From Candidatus Scalindua sediminis (lineage in GTDB: Bacteria > Planctomycetota > Brocadiia > Brocadiales > Scalinduaceae): DNA of 64,000 nucleotides. The notes beneath the pieces are model-generated. The model made no database searches. It had not been told where the DNA came from and was given only the letters and a program-made list of their open reading frames with translations. Location of the stretch: positions 103,303 to 167,302 of the forward strand of contig VSDH01000002.1 in the NCBI GenBank assembly GCA_008636105.1. Reading direction: 5' to 3'. The position numbers and the translations under genes were made by a program. Positions 26,727-35,501 of the stretch are shown piece by piece (within the stretch, counting starts at the first letter, position 1; each line of letters starts with the position of its first letter).

Positions 26727-27911
26727 ATGAAAAAACTTCCAAGGATATTAATATATTTCTCAATCCTGATTGCGGTAATCTTTTTGTCCGTTTCTATCGC
26801 CAGGGATTACGTTGCACACGTATACCTTTCTGAATATAAAAGCGGCTTAAAGGAAAAGAGGCAAGACACCGGGCGCCAGGGTCACCTTTTGAGAAGATCT
26901 CTGGAATTATCTCCCTCAAATGCTGAAACCCTCTTTGAACTTGGAAGATTTTATGTTAACGAAAAGCATATTGGTAAGAGTAGAAAAGATAGGAATAAAT
27001 CTTATGAGCTGGCAAAGGGGTACTTTCAGGAGGCGTTGATCCGTAAACCGACTGATGGAAGGAACAGGGCAACGTATGCATGGCATATAGGCAATAAAGG
27101 GAAAACGAATGAGGCTATCGAGCACTTTAACGAGGCAATAAATTTAGGGTCGACAGATGCTTATTTACACATGATATATGCAATGTGGTGTGTGAACCAG
27201 GTAAAGAAGGAGATTAATTTTACCAACACGGTTCAATTTGTTGAAAAATATAGAGATGAGCAAAAAAGAGATGAAACCCTGAAATCATATGATAAACGAT
27301 CTATTAATGGTGTAAGCATTGCGACGTTTCTCAGGACGGGTCAGGAGGAATGGGATAAAGCGTTGTCACTTGGAACCCGCAGGAACCGGGCTGCATACAA
27401 TAGTATAGCGGATTTGAATTTGCTGAGATATGAACTAGACAAGGCAATCGGAAATTATAATCGTGCAAATAACAACCTTATGTTAACAAGATGTTATATT
27501 ATTAAGGGAGATTACAATAGGTCCGTTAAAATTTTAGGTTTCGTCATTAAAGGAGGCGGTACACCCTTCTGGGGGAATCTGGCAATAATAAAGAAACTCT
27601 TGATGTTTGTTATAGACACTGACCCTAAAAATTACCAATCATTTTATTGGCTGGGGGAAACCCATACCCGGCTTAGAAAGACTGAAAAGGCCATACTGAA
27701 TTTTAAGACGACAGTTCAATTAAACCCCAAACACATAGATGCTCATTTGAACCTGGCTAAATTATATAACCAGACAGGTAAGATTGATTTAGCCATAGAG
27801 GAATATGAGACAATACTTGAACAGGATCCAAACCATAAAGAAGCCACCCGTTTATTGGGCGAGGCGATCAGGTCTAAGTATAAAGACGCTGAATTTTTAA
27901 TAAAGCCTTAA
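26727..27911 (+). CDS. Membrane-anchored TPR protein of the exopolysaccharide locus
   Basis: 394 residues. One N-terminal membrane helix (ILIYFSILIAVIFLSVSIA), then tetratricopeptide repeats. Clear units include SNAETLFELGRFYVNE, YQSFYWLGETHTRLRKTEKA, IDAHLNLAKLYNQTGKIDLA and EYETILEQDPNHKEA. TPR proteins of this kind often scaffold polysaccharide assembly machines, and this location supports that. No catalytic motif. Confidence 0.85.
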   Translation: MKKLPRILIYFSILIAVIFLSVSIARDYVAHVYLSEYKSGLKEKRQDTGRQGHLLRRSLELSPSNAETLFELGRFYVNEKHIGKSRKDRNKSYELAKGYFQEALIRKPTDGRNRATYAWHIGNKGKTNEAIEHFNEAINLGSTDAYLHMIYAMWCVNQVKKEINFTNTVQFVEKYRDEQKRDETLKSYDKRSINGVSIATFLRTGQEEWDKALSLGTRRNRAAYNSIADLNLLRYELDKAIGNYNRANNNLMLTRCYIIKGDYNRSVKILGFVIKGGGTPFWGNLAIIKKLLMFVIDTDPKNYQSFYWLGETHTRLRKTEKAILNFKTTVQLNPKHIDAHLNLAKLYNQTGKIDLAIEEYETILEQDPNHKEATRLLGEAIRSKYKDAEFLIKP

Positions 27912-27928
27912 TTAAGAAATACAATGGT

Positions 27929-28151
27929 ACCTAAAATGAGCGATTTGTGCCCGCCCGAACGAAAAAAGTCAGTCAGGTAGCCGCCCCCATTCCTAGCTTA
28001 CGCTAGGAAGCTATGGGGGCGTAACTTACGTGAGATTATCATATACCCATTAGATGATGAGAAACGCAGATAAAAGTTCGCCAAGGCGAATCTGCCTCAG
28101 GCACGACCTGCGGCTACTATAATATAAGGTATAAAATCGCTCAATTTAGGT
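27929..28151. mobile_element. MITE-like element, family A, copy 4
   Basis: 223 bp bounded by ACCTAAAATGAGCGATTT and AAATCGCTCAATTTAGGT (one mismatch). Interior includes a GC-rich palindrome (27974-28021) and the CATTAGATGATGAGAAACGC segment shared with copy 1. Confidence 0.8.
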
Positions 28152-28212
28152 GATAATAAGCAAACTCACGCTTTTTATGCCTTGAGGATAAGTTTGTGTT
28201 GACACAGTACAA

Positions 28213-28434
28213 TAATTGTTGACAAATTGTATAGAAAACTGACAAACATTAGTCTTTATAGTTCAAACACTTACGCGAATATCTTGTATTCTTAATTTTT
28301 TGTTTAAATAAGTAAACAATTATCCAGAAAAAGGCATGCGCCTATATCCATTCCACTACGACGTAACTCCTAAATACACAACATGTTATAGTAATTCCAA
28401 ATATAGTAATCGTTTTGGTATCAGAGTTGTGTAG
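28213..28434. repeat. 220-bp conserved intergenic sequence, copy 3
   Basis: Closest to copy 2. Starts AATTGTTGACAAATTGTATA and ends GTTTTGGTATCAGAGTTGTG. Unlike copy 2 it is about 570 bp from the next gene, with a GC-rich palindrome (28532-28577) and unassigned sequence in between. Confidence 0.8.
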
Positions 28435-28998
28435 GGTATTACAACGAAAGATGTTTTGTAACATATGAATCTTATGAATCTTACAGTGGAATATGTAACT
28501 GACAGGGCGGAGCTGTGCCCATACTATCTCCTTACCTGCCCCCATTCCTAGCTTACGTAAGGAAGCTATGGGGGCTGGCATGTATTTAAGTAGAAAGTAG
28601 AGAGATTTTTTTTCTATTGACATATGGCACTTTGTTTTATATAAGATAGGTTGACCATAATTTCCAATAGAATCATTACGATAAAGGCAAACCCTGAGTA
28701 ATTAGGGGACGTAAAGTAAAGGATCTTTTTACTGTATAAGGATGCACGGGGGGAGTGGACCAAAAGCCCATAAGACTTATACAGAAGCAGTATTAAAGAA
28801 GACAGCCTTACTGCCGAAGATGGTTTATATGAATTTACATTGAATTCATTAATATCTTTGCAGTAAGGCATTTTTATTTTAAGGGGTTGTACAAAAAGTA
28901 GCACAATTTCATTGCTAATAGAAGCAGGATTGCCTGTATGTAATGCGATGACCAGGTTTCAATGAAGTAAGTCGTAAGTTAGGAAAGGAGAAAGTAAA
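28435..28998. other. Intergenic sequence before the Toprim gene
   Basis: Contains TAACTGACAGGGCGGAGCTG (28496-28515, repeated at 31159), a short GC-rich palindrome (28532-28577), and 28614-28904, where the minus strand has a 96-codon hydrophobic frame without recognised homology or start context. I do not call a gene there. Confidence 0.5.
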
Positions 28999-30039
28999 AT
29001 GGTAAATATAGAGAGTCTTAGCTATTTTTTAACAAAAACGATAGATATATATGGAGAATACCTGAAAGAGTCATTTTCGTTGATGGATATGCCCCCAATG
29101 GTAAGATATTTGCAAAAACGCGGTATTACCTCTCAAGAACTTTTAAGAAAGTATAAGGTAGGATATTTCGATACATATTTAGAAAGCAGTAGGGGTGCAA
29201 AAAAGTTCCATGAGTTAGAATCTGAATTTTCTCAGCTTAAGCCATTTTTAACACAGTATTCCGAAGCCAGAAAGAAAATACCAAAGGAATTCATAAAACA
29301 TGTTCCTTGTATTTATGGCCCTTCTGGCAATTATCTTATGCAAAGGCGGATAGTTTTTCCCATATATTCTCAAGATGGTAAACTATTAAATATTTATGGC
29401 AAGAGCATAGAGCCTGATAGTCCCTCCCCACATGTGTATGGCGGAACAAATATATGCTGGTATAACTTAAATTCAGAAGATCTTACGACTTCAAATTCTT
29501 TAATAATTACAGAGGGTTTATTCGATGCTTTTACCTTTTTGCAATCTGGCATCAGAAACATTACTGCATTATGTACCGGTCGATACAATTACAATCATTT
29601 TCATGAACAAGACGTGAGCCTGACTCTTAGACGGTCAAATATCGTAAACGACTTTGATCATTTAACAAATCTTAAAACTATCTATCTTTGTTTTGATAAC
29701 GACTGTTCTACTCACAAGTACGGTAGTTACATGGCAGTAATTTTAGCAAGATTACTGGTAGAACATCACTTTCAAGTAAAGATTTTTCGTTTGCCAAAAG
29801 ACAAGGACCCAAACTCACTCTTTACGGAAGGCTCGGATAATGATCAGAAAAGAATCCAATTTTTCCAGGAGCATTTTAAAGAACTACTAGACAACGCAGT
29901 AGATTTTGTAGTCGAAGAAGCCCACTTATTATTAGATAGGCTTAACTTGAGTGAAGAGGATAGGAAAATGGTTTATAGGATTGTTGAGAATGTTTCGTAT
30001 TATTACAACGAGGTTCACCAGGAGGAAATGTCTATTTAG
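28999..30039 (+). CDS. DnaG-like primase core / Toprim protein without zinc domain
   Basis: 346 residues. The N-terminal part matches the DnaG catalytic-core entry region (MVRYLQKRGITSQELLRKYK) and RRIVFPIYSQDGKLLNIYGK. The Toprim domain follows: LIITEGLFDAFTFLQSG carries the catalytic Glu, and LCFDNDCSTHKYG carries the DxD motif. There is no zinc-ribbon and no DnaB-binding or helicase domain, so this is an orphan primase-like or nuclease-like protein of accessory type. Ribosome site GGAAAGGAGAAAG precedes ATG 28999. Its link to polysaccharide genes is positional only. Confidence 0.82.
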   Translation: MVNIESLSYFLTKTIDIYGEYLKESFSLMDMPPMVRYLQKRGITSQELLRKYKVGYFDTYLESSRGAKKFHELESEFSQLKPFLTQYSEARKKIPKEFIKHVPCIYGPSGNYLMQRRIVFPIYSQDGKLLNIYGKSIEPDSPSPHVYGGTNICWYNLNSEDLTTSNSLIITEGLFDAFTFLQSGIRNITALCTGRYNYNHFHEQDVSLTLRRSNIVNDFDHLTNLKTIYLCFDNDCSTHKYGSYMAVILARLLVEHHFQVKIFRLPKDKDPNSLFTEGSDNDQKRIQFFQEHFKELLDNAVDFVVEEAHLLLDRLNLSEEDRKMVYRIVENVSYYYNEVHQEEMSI

Positions 30040-31272
30040 CCATTGTTGTGATAATGAAAACGGCTGTAAGCTAAGTCCTTCACTCCCTATCATTTCTGAC
30101 ACGTATTTCAGTAGAGAGGTTATTTTTAGCTACTTTCTACTCTCTTCCCTCTACATTTCTGAAGAGCATCTAGCATCGAGTATCTAGTCGTGCCCTAGGC
30201 AGATTCGCCGTGGCGAACATCCAGTATCCAGCATCAAGTATCCAGCAATGGCCAATTACACACAGCTATCTAATTACAAATCAACTACTTACACTGTTCA
30301 CTTCCCCCTATAGCCAATAACCACTGACGGCCCGCCTAGACGGGGCTAAATGACCACTGACCAAGGACTAATGACAAATAACCAATAACTATTGACTAGT
30401 CAACCACTTACACCATTAACTTTAGGCACTTTAGATCATTTTAAACTTTAGCTCACTTAGAAACTTTAATATACTTTAATCCCTAAATCCCTAAATCCCT
30501 GAATTCCTAAATTATCCTTATAACACTTTAGCTCACTTTAAAAACAAAACAACATTTTCCTTCTTGACAAATCTAAACAGAATGTTTATAAATATAAACG
30601 TTTATATAACTAAGCATTTCTTTTGCAAGAATCTCTCATTTACATAATTCGTATTTTAAGCTCAAGGTAGATTATTAGTTAAGAAGTTTTTAACCAAGTT
30701 CATAATACTTGAACATTTTTTTATCTTGCTTTTTTAGCTTTACCCAATGACGGCCCGCCTAGACGGGGCTAAATGACCACTGACCACTGACCAAGGACTA
30801 ATGACAAATAACCAATGCCTGCCATGCGTGTCCCGTAAGGAGGAACGACTGTACTGGGGTGAAGTGATTTACTTGCCCCGTGGAAACAATTATTCCACTG
30901 GGGTCTACTTCATCGTGGACTAATGACTAATGACAGCTTGCCCCCATAGCCCCAGCATCTTGCTTTCGCTCCCCCTAAAGGGGCCTACTTCTGGTTACAG
31001 AGCCTACTTTTTTCAGCAAGAAAGCGCAGGGGCAAGGAATGGGGGCGAGCGCCATGACAGCGAAGCAATCTGACCGTATAACGAGATACTGAGAAGATAT
31101 GGGATTAGTTTGTCCCACGAATTATTAAACAGGTACTTCTTTAAGGTTACATATCTTACCAAAAATTGTAACTGACAGGGCGGAGCTGTGCATATACTAA
31201 ATGAATGTTAAGTTATTCGATGATTCGTTAATTTGAGAATTTTGAGAAAATTAAAAAGAAAGTAGGAAAAAG
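30040..31272. repeat. 1.2-kb repeat-only stretch
   Basis: Holds degenerate ATCCAGCATCAAGTATCCAGC arrays (30170-30250), TGACGGCCCGCCTAGACGGG units (30325-30350 and 30749-30773), a CTTTAGCTCACTTTA array (30408-30545), the TAAGGAGGAACGACTGTACT element with its flanks (30830-30923), a nested GC-rich palindrome (30937-31048), and a repeat of TAACTGACAGGGCGGAGCTG (31159-31178). No protein frame is supported. Confidence 0.75.
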
Positions 31273-31322
31273 ATGGGGAGCAATAAGTCAGAATTCAGAA
31301 CGTTTGAAGAGCTGGATGCCTG

Positions 31323-31420
31323 CCCTGTGTAATATTTTTGATAGACCAAGTGTGAATAGAATCTTTTTAAAGAATATATCCTATAAAAATTGGGACTTTA
31401 TAAATGGTTATTAAACAGGG
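31323..31420. mobile_element. MITE-like element, family C, inside the 4HB gene
   Basis: 98 bp with ends CCCTGTGTAATA and TATTAAACAGGG (one mismatch), flanked by TG on both sides, a possible 2-bp target duplication. It separates the DAC and KKLARDLRKE codons of the 4HB gene. Confidence 0.75.
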
Positions 31421-31560
31421 TGAAGAAATTGGCAAGAGATCTCAGAAAAGAAATATACAAAGTGACTAAAACTTATCCTAAAGAAGAAACGTATCGATTG
31501 AAGGATCAAATTCTTCGCGCTGCCAGGAGTTCAACAGCAAACCCTGTGAAGTAGGAACTT

Positions 31561-31830
31561 ATGTATTATGTTTATGTTTTAAGGAGTTCCAAAGATGGGA
31601 GGTTTTATACCGGTTATACTGCAGATCTCAAAAGGCGCGTAGAAGAACACCAATCAGGTATTTCAAAGTCAACAAGTTTTCGCTTACCTGTGGAATTGGT
31701 ATATTATGAATCTTCCCTCAACATAAAGGATGCCATGAGGCGAGAGAAGTACTTGAAGACTACATGGGGGAAGCGGTATATCAGAAACAGAATAAAGGAA
31801 TATCTTAGAGATATCAAAAATATCACTTAA
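31561..31830 (+). CDS. GIY-YIG endonuclease domain protein, copy 1
   Basis: 89 residues forming a single GIY-YIG domain: YYVYVLRSS and FYTGYTADLKRRVEEH hold the YVY...YTG pair and the catalytic Arg, and DAMRREKYLKTTWGKRYI completes the domain. Small UvrC-N/UPF0213-type nucleases of this size are common and poorly characterised. It lies inside a 4HB gene and is identical in sequence to the copy at 38968. AGGAACTT precedes ATG 31561. A homing-type nuclease role is inferred from the position, not shown. Confidence 0.88.
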   Translation: MYYVYVLRSSKDGRFYTGYTADLKRRVEEHQSGISKSTSFRLPVELVYYESSLNIKDAMRREKYLKTTWGKRYIRNRIKEYLRDIKNIT

Positions 31831-32084
31831 CAGGGGCTGAAGGTTATGGCCGGTTTCACTACCAGGAAAATATGCAGTATTGTCGGAATGCAAGAGGATC
31901 GGTTTACGAGGTTTTAGACCACTTCATAACGGGGAATGACGAGGAACTCCTTACGGCTGAAATGTTAACGGAGTGTCGAATCAAAGTTGAAAAGTCAGTT
32001 TCTCTTCTCAACGGTTATATCCGATATTTAGAAACAAAAAAGCAGAAAGAGAAAGAGAAGGAGAAAGAGAAAGAGAAAGAATAA

Positions 32085-32378
32085 GAATATGTTCCCTGAA
32101 ATCATGCTTCACGAATCAACTAATCAACTAATTAACTAATTAACTTTAGCTCACTTAGAATACTTTAGTAACTTAGAAACTTTAATATACTTTAATCCCT
32201 AAATTCCTAAATCCTTAAATTCTTTAATTATACTTAAAATACTTTAGCTCACTTTAAAAACGAATCAACTTTTTAACAAATTGATATTGAAGTAAAGTTT
32301 TTATATGAAGAATGAAGATATCAAAGGATGATAAAATGTAGGTTTAATTCTCGAGGCACAATATGAGGAGGTAAAAGT
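32085..32378. repeat. AT-rich CTTTAG array upstream of hicBA
   Basis: 32137-32270 is an array of CTTTAGCTCACTTAGAA / TTTAATATACTTTAATCCC units shared with 23311-23493, 30408-30545, 35263-35375 and 41933-41990. ATGAGGAGGTAAAAGT gives the ribosome site for the next gene. Confidence 0.7.
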
Positions 32379-32624
32379 ATGTTAGTTGAATATATACAAG
32401 GAGCATTGGAAAAAGCGGAATATAAAAAATTAGAGAATGGGACATGGTTTGCTGAGATTCCCGGTTTTGAAGGAGTCTGGGCTAACGGTAAAACAGTTGA
32501 GGAATGCAGAAAAGAACTTGTTGAAGTTTTAGAGGAATGGCTTATTCTTAAATTAAGAGATACAGATCCTATTCCTTTGGTTAAAGGCTATAAAATAGAT
32601 ATAAAAAAGGTAACATCTGGCTGA
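32379..32624 (+). CDS. HicB-type antitoxin
   Basis: An 81-residue HicB domain: GTWFAEIPGFEGVWANGKTV and EECRKELVEVLEEWLILKL. Start follows GAGGAGG. It is located 2 bases upstream of an intact HicA, so the module is probably functional, in antitoxin-first order. Confidence 0.9.
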   Translation: MLVEYIQGALEKAEYKKLENGTWFAEIPGFEGVWANGKTVEECRKELVEVLEEWLILKLRDTDPIPLVKGYKIDIKKVTSG

Positions 32625-32626
32625 TT

Positions 32627-32842
32627 ATGCCAACTAATATTTCAAGGAAAGAGCTAATTAGAAAGTTCAGAGCACTTGGATATTCTGGCCCTTTTTCTGG
32701 AAGCAAGCATCAGTTTATGATAAAGGGTAGGAAGAAAATTCGTATCCCCAATCCCCATCGGAGTAAAGATATACATATAAGCTTAGTTAAAGAGATACTT
32801 AGACAGGCTTCTATAAGAAATAATGAATGGGATAAGGTTTAA
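32627..32842 (+). CDS. HicA-type mRNA interferase toxin
   Basis: 71 residues with the double-stranded-RNA-binding-like HicA fold: ISRKELIRKFRALGYSGPFS, GSKHQFMIKGRKKIRIPNPH carries the catalytic His (GSKHQFM), and HISLVKEILRQASI follows. It degrades mRNA when not bound by HicB. Confidence 0.92.
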   Translation: MPTNISRKELIRKFRALGYSGPFSGSKHQFMIKGRKKIRIPNPHRSKDIHISLVKEILRQASIRNNEWDKV

Positions 32843-33187
32843 CCTTGAATTTGTTAAGCTACTACAAGTACTAATCTAATTGAATGTCTGCCCCGCCTGC
32901 CCAATGGAATGCGAGTGCTATTCCATCAGGGTAAGGAGGAACGACTGTACTGGGGCCTGCCCCGTAAGGAGGAACGACTGTAACTGGGGCCTGTCCCGTA
33001 AGGAGGAACGACTGTACTGGGGTGGAATGCGAATGCTATTCCTTCGGGGTGGAAACAATTATTCCACTGGGGTCTACTTCATCGTGGACGAATAACTAAA
33101 AATAATAAATCCGTCCCCTTTCTTTTTACTATAAGGGATTTGGGGATATTAAATTAGCTCAAAATTGTAGTTCCGGAAGGAGAAAAT
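32843..33187. repeat. Repeat stretch with a copied regulator 3' end
   Basis: 32854-32886 (TTAAGCTACTACAAGTACTA...) duplicates the 3' end of the EPS regulator gene (36082-36114). Then three TAAGGAGGAACGACTGTA units and the AACAATTATTCCACTGGGGT element (32885-33090). Confidence 0.7.
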
Positions 33188-33406
33188 ATGAGAAAACAAA
33201 GAATTGAGTATGATTCGCCTGTAGATGCTCTTGTAGCTATAGCTAAGCGTCTTAGCATTTATGAAACTCGTTACCGGATGACATCGGAAGAGTTTTTTGA
33301 CAAGTTTAGCAAGGGACAGTCGGAAGACTCTGAGGATTTCGTCGAATGGGCGAATGACTATCAAAATTATGTTGTGATCAGGCGTGAAATAGAGGCACGT
33401 GTGTAG
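33188..33406 (+). CDS. TumA-like antitoxin
   Basis: 72 residues. The segment YRMTSEEFFDKFSKGQSEDS followed by EDFVEWANDYQNYV is typical of small antitoxins next to DUF6516 (TumE) toxins. Ribosome site GGAAGGAGAAAAT. It ends 1 base before the toxin start. Confidence 0.75.
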   Translation: MRKQRIEYDSPVDALVAIAKRLSIYETRYRMTSEEFFDKFSKGQSEDSEDFVEWANDYQNYVVIRREIEARV

Positions 33407-33407
33407 C

Positions 33408-33791
33408 ATGTTGCTTGATTTTCTATCAAGATATCTTAGTGAAGTTGAAGCCGCAGTTCGGCAGGTGGAAGGTGCCTATGTGGAGCGTTATGAAGAGGAG
33501 ATTGTAGGGGCTGGTCGTGTGAACTTGCGTATACGAGTTCGCTTCCAGAAAGGACACATGCTGGAGTTGAACGAGGCAGTTATTGGTGAAGCTGGTCACC
33601 CCAGACGTCTTGGCTATCGCTATCATTTTCAGGACGAGCAAAACAAGCTTGTCTTCCGATATGACAACACACCGCATTTCCCAGGTCTTGAGAATTTCCC
33701 TCATCACAAGCATATTCCGGACAAGGTAACGGGTGTTGTGGAAACTTCAATTCTTAAGGTTATTGAAGAGGCAAGGCGGTTAGCACAATGA
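33408..33791 (+). CDS. TumE-family (DUF6516) toxin
   Basis: About 127 residues. The diagnostic C-terminal segment is VFRYDNTPHFPGLENFPHHK followed by HIPDKV; the strand GHMLELNEAVIGEAG precedes it. TumE/TumA is a described toxin-antitoxin family; its target is not clear to me. ATG 33408 is chosen over GTG 33399 because it follows the antitoxin stop directly. Confidence 0.82.
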   Translation: MLLDFLSRYLSEVEAAVRQVEGAYVERYEEEIVGAGRVNLRIRVRFQKGHMLELNEAVIGEAGHPRRLGYRYHFQDEQNKLVFRYDNTPHFPGLENFPHHKHIPDKVTGVVETSILKVIEEARRLAQ

Positions 33792-33809
33792 AATAAAATC
33801 GAAAAGACT

Positions 33810-34094
33810 ATGCACATAAAAGAAATATTAAAAAAAAATAAGACCTATATTAAGACAAACTATTATGTCCATGAAATAGGAGTATTTGGCTCTTTTATTA
33901 GGAGTGAGCAATCAAAAAAGAGCGACATCGATATTCTTGTTGAACTTGAAGATGGCCACAAAGATTTTTTTAATTATATGCGGCTGAAATATTATCTTGA
34001 AGATGTATTTGGAAAGAAAGTTGATCTCGTCATGAAGAAAGCAATTAAACCAGAACTAAAAAAACGCATTCTAAGCGAGACTGAATATGTCTAA
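33810..34094 (+). CDS. MNT-type nucleotidyltransferase (antitoxin)
   Basis: 94 residues with the minimal nucleotidyltransferase motif GSFIRSEQSKKSDIDI (residues 27-42; Asp39 and Asp41 metal-binding). These proteins inactivate HEPN RNase toxins by AMPylation. The partner at 34087 is truncated. Confidence 0.9.
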   Translation: MHIKEILKKNKTYIKTNYYVHEIGVFGSFIRSEQSKKSDIDILVELEDGHKDFFNYMRLKYYLEDVFGKKVDLVMKKAIKPELKKRILSETEYV

Positions 34095-34206
34095 AAGAAA
34101 AAGAGATCATGTGCTATTTTTAAAAGATGTCTTGGGAGGCATAGAAAAAATAGAAAAATATACTAAAGGATTAACTTTGGAAGATTTAAAGGATAATGGG
34201 AAATGA
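34087..34206 (+). pseudogene. HEPN (DUF86) toxin, truncated
   Basis: 39 codons from ATG 34087, overlapping the MNT gene by 8 bases: MSKRKRDHVLFLKDVLGGIE KIEKYTKGLTLEDLKDNGK* (written in two parts). This is the first helix of a DUF86-type HEPN protein. Everything with the catalytic RxxxxH motif is missing, so this module keeps only the antitoxin. Confidence 0.8.
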
Positions 34207-34219
34207 CAGAGGTGAATTT

Positions 34220-34663
34220 ATGAACAAAAGGAAAGAAATAATAGATTATTTAGAAGATTATTTTAAGAAAAATGCTGGGCGCTATAAGATAGAGATAGCT
34301 TTCTTATATGGTTCATGGGCAGGAGGTTTTCCAAGATTGGATTCCGATATAGATATTGCCATTGTTTTTTCAAAAGACCTTTCAGAAGATGACATTTTCG
34401 AGTATATGACAAACGTTTCGTTACTGTTGTCTGGAAAGTTTCGTTTGGAGGTAAATATCATTCCGATCTATTCGGATTTCAGAGAGCCTATGCTTTATTA
34501 TAATGCGATAGTTTTAGGTATAACTGTTTTCTTTAGGGATTTCAGTGAGTATGTAAACTTGAAACAGGAGGCAATTTTCCAGATGGAAGATTTCAGTATA
34601 TTTGGAAGAGATTGGCAAATTAATGTTGCGAGGAATAATCTAGAGGTCTTAAAGCGTGCCTGA
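34220..34663 (+). CDS. Nucleotidyltransferase of a second MNT/HEPN module
   Basis: 147 residues from ATG 34220, which follows AGAGGTGAATTT better than ATG 34196. Motif GSWAGGFPRLDSDIDI (31-46) gives the metal-binding Asp pair. It overlaps the HEPN gene by 8 bases. Likely the antitoxin. Confidence 0.87.
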   Translation: MNKRKEIIDYLEDYFKKNAGRYKIEIAFLYGSWAGGFPRLDSDIDIAIVFSKDLSEDDIFEYMTNVSLLLSGKFRLEVNIIPIYSDFREPMLYYNAIVLGITVFFRDFSEYVNLKQEAIFQMEDFSIFGRDWQINVARNNLEVLKRA

Positions 34664-35096
34664 ATATCGATATGCAAAGGGCAGGGTTCTAGAGTCGATT
34701 CAGTTTATAACGGAAGAGATGAAGGAATTTGATACTGAATATGCCAATAAGACATGGAAAGAATACCATGATGACAAGAAATTGCAGAAACTAATAGACA
34801 GGACAGTTGAAAACATACTTACAGCCATTATCGAAGTTTCTGGAACAGTACTTACAGAAAAAGGCATTGCGGTTAAAAGCTATGGAGATGCCTTAAAGGA
34901 ATGCAGTAAATTTTTTAATTTCTCAGAAAAAGAACAGCATAGTTTATCTAAGTTGGCGATTCAGCGGAACCGTCTTGCTCATAGGTATCTCAACCTTCGT
35001 TGGCAGGCAGTGGAGATGTTTACCGAACAAAGAGTGCTGGTTACAAGGTTGGTGGACAAGGTTTTGGAGAGAGAAGAGAGAAAGAAGGTTGAATAG
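34656..35096 (+). CDS. HEPN-domain RNase toxin
   Basis: 146 residues, all-helical, with the HEPN catalytic motif RNRLAH (residues 104-109, R-x4-H) in SKLAIQRNRLAHRYLNL. GTG 34656 overlaps the nucleotidyltransferase stop. Forms an MNT/HEPN toxin-antitoxin pair that looks complete. Confidence 0.87.
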   Translation: MPEYRYAKGRVLESIQFITEEMKEFDTEYANKTWKEYHDDKKLQKLIDRTVENILTAIIEVSGTVLTEKGIAVKSYGDALKECSKFFNFSEKEQHSLSKLAIQRNRLAHRYLNLRWQAVEMFTEQRVLVTRLVDKVLEREERKKVE

Positions 35097-35501
35097 TGGC
35101 TCTTGCCTGCCCGACCCCCATAGCCTCCTTGCCTATAGTAGGCTCTGTAACCAGAAGTAGGCCCCTTTAGGGGGAGCGGAAGCAAGGAATGGGGGTTTGG
35201 CGGGCTTGCCCGACTTACGTCATTCAGGCGGGAATTACTTGCCATTTTCACATCTATTGGTTCTAAGCCTTAACAACTTTAGTCACTTAGAAACTTTAAT
35301 ATACTTTAATCCCTAAATTCCTAAATCCTTAAATTCTTTAATTATACTTAAAATACTTTAGATCACTTTAAAAAGAATTAACAAATGCCTGCCACGTGAA
35401 ATGACTTACTTGCCCCGTGGAAACAATTATTCCACTGGGGTCTATTTCACTGTGGACCACTGACTAATGACAAGTGACAAGTGACAAGTGACAAGTGACA
35501 A
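35097..35501. repeat. Nested palindrome and tandem arrays before the EPS regulator
   Basis: 35104-35215 is a nested GC-rich palindrome. 35263-35375 is a CTTTAG array. 35392-35455 is an intact CCACGTGAAATGACTTACTT...CTATTTCACTGTGG element. 35468-35501 is a tandem array of GACAAGT (about 5 units), whose last unit, GACAAATGCC, provides the start codon of the next gene. Confidence 0.8.

Larger units (their letters stand above)
31273..32084 (+). pseudogene. Four-helix-bundle gene split by a family C element and a GIY-YIG ORF
   Basis: Three pieces of one S23/4HB gene. Piece 1 from ATG 31273 reads MGSNKSEFRTFEELDAC. Piece 2 (31421-31540) reads KKLARDLRKEIYKVTKTYPK through LRAARSSTAN. Piece 3 (31836-32084) reads AEGYGRFHYQENMQYCRNAR and on to a (KE)n tail from a GAGAAA microsatellite. 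Between 1 and 2 lies a 98-bp family C element; between 2 and 3 lies a GIY-YIG gene. Joined, the pieces give a normal 4HB sequence. Each interruption brings stop codons, so no full-length product is expected. Confidence 0.85.

Noticed and set aside
28614..28904. Minus-strand 96-codon hydrophobic frame
   Set aside because: No ribosome site, no recognised domain, and AT-rich sequence gives hydrophobic frames by chance.
31541..31835. The GIY-YIG insert as a self-splicing intron
   Set aside because: The insert is about 295 bp and almost wholly coding, leaving no room for a group I or II core, and I see no conserved intron elements at its ends. The host gene is therefore treated as broken.
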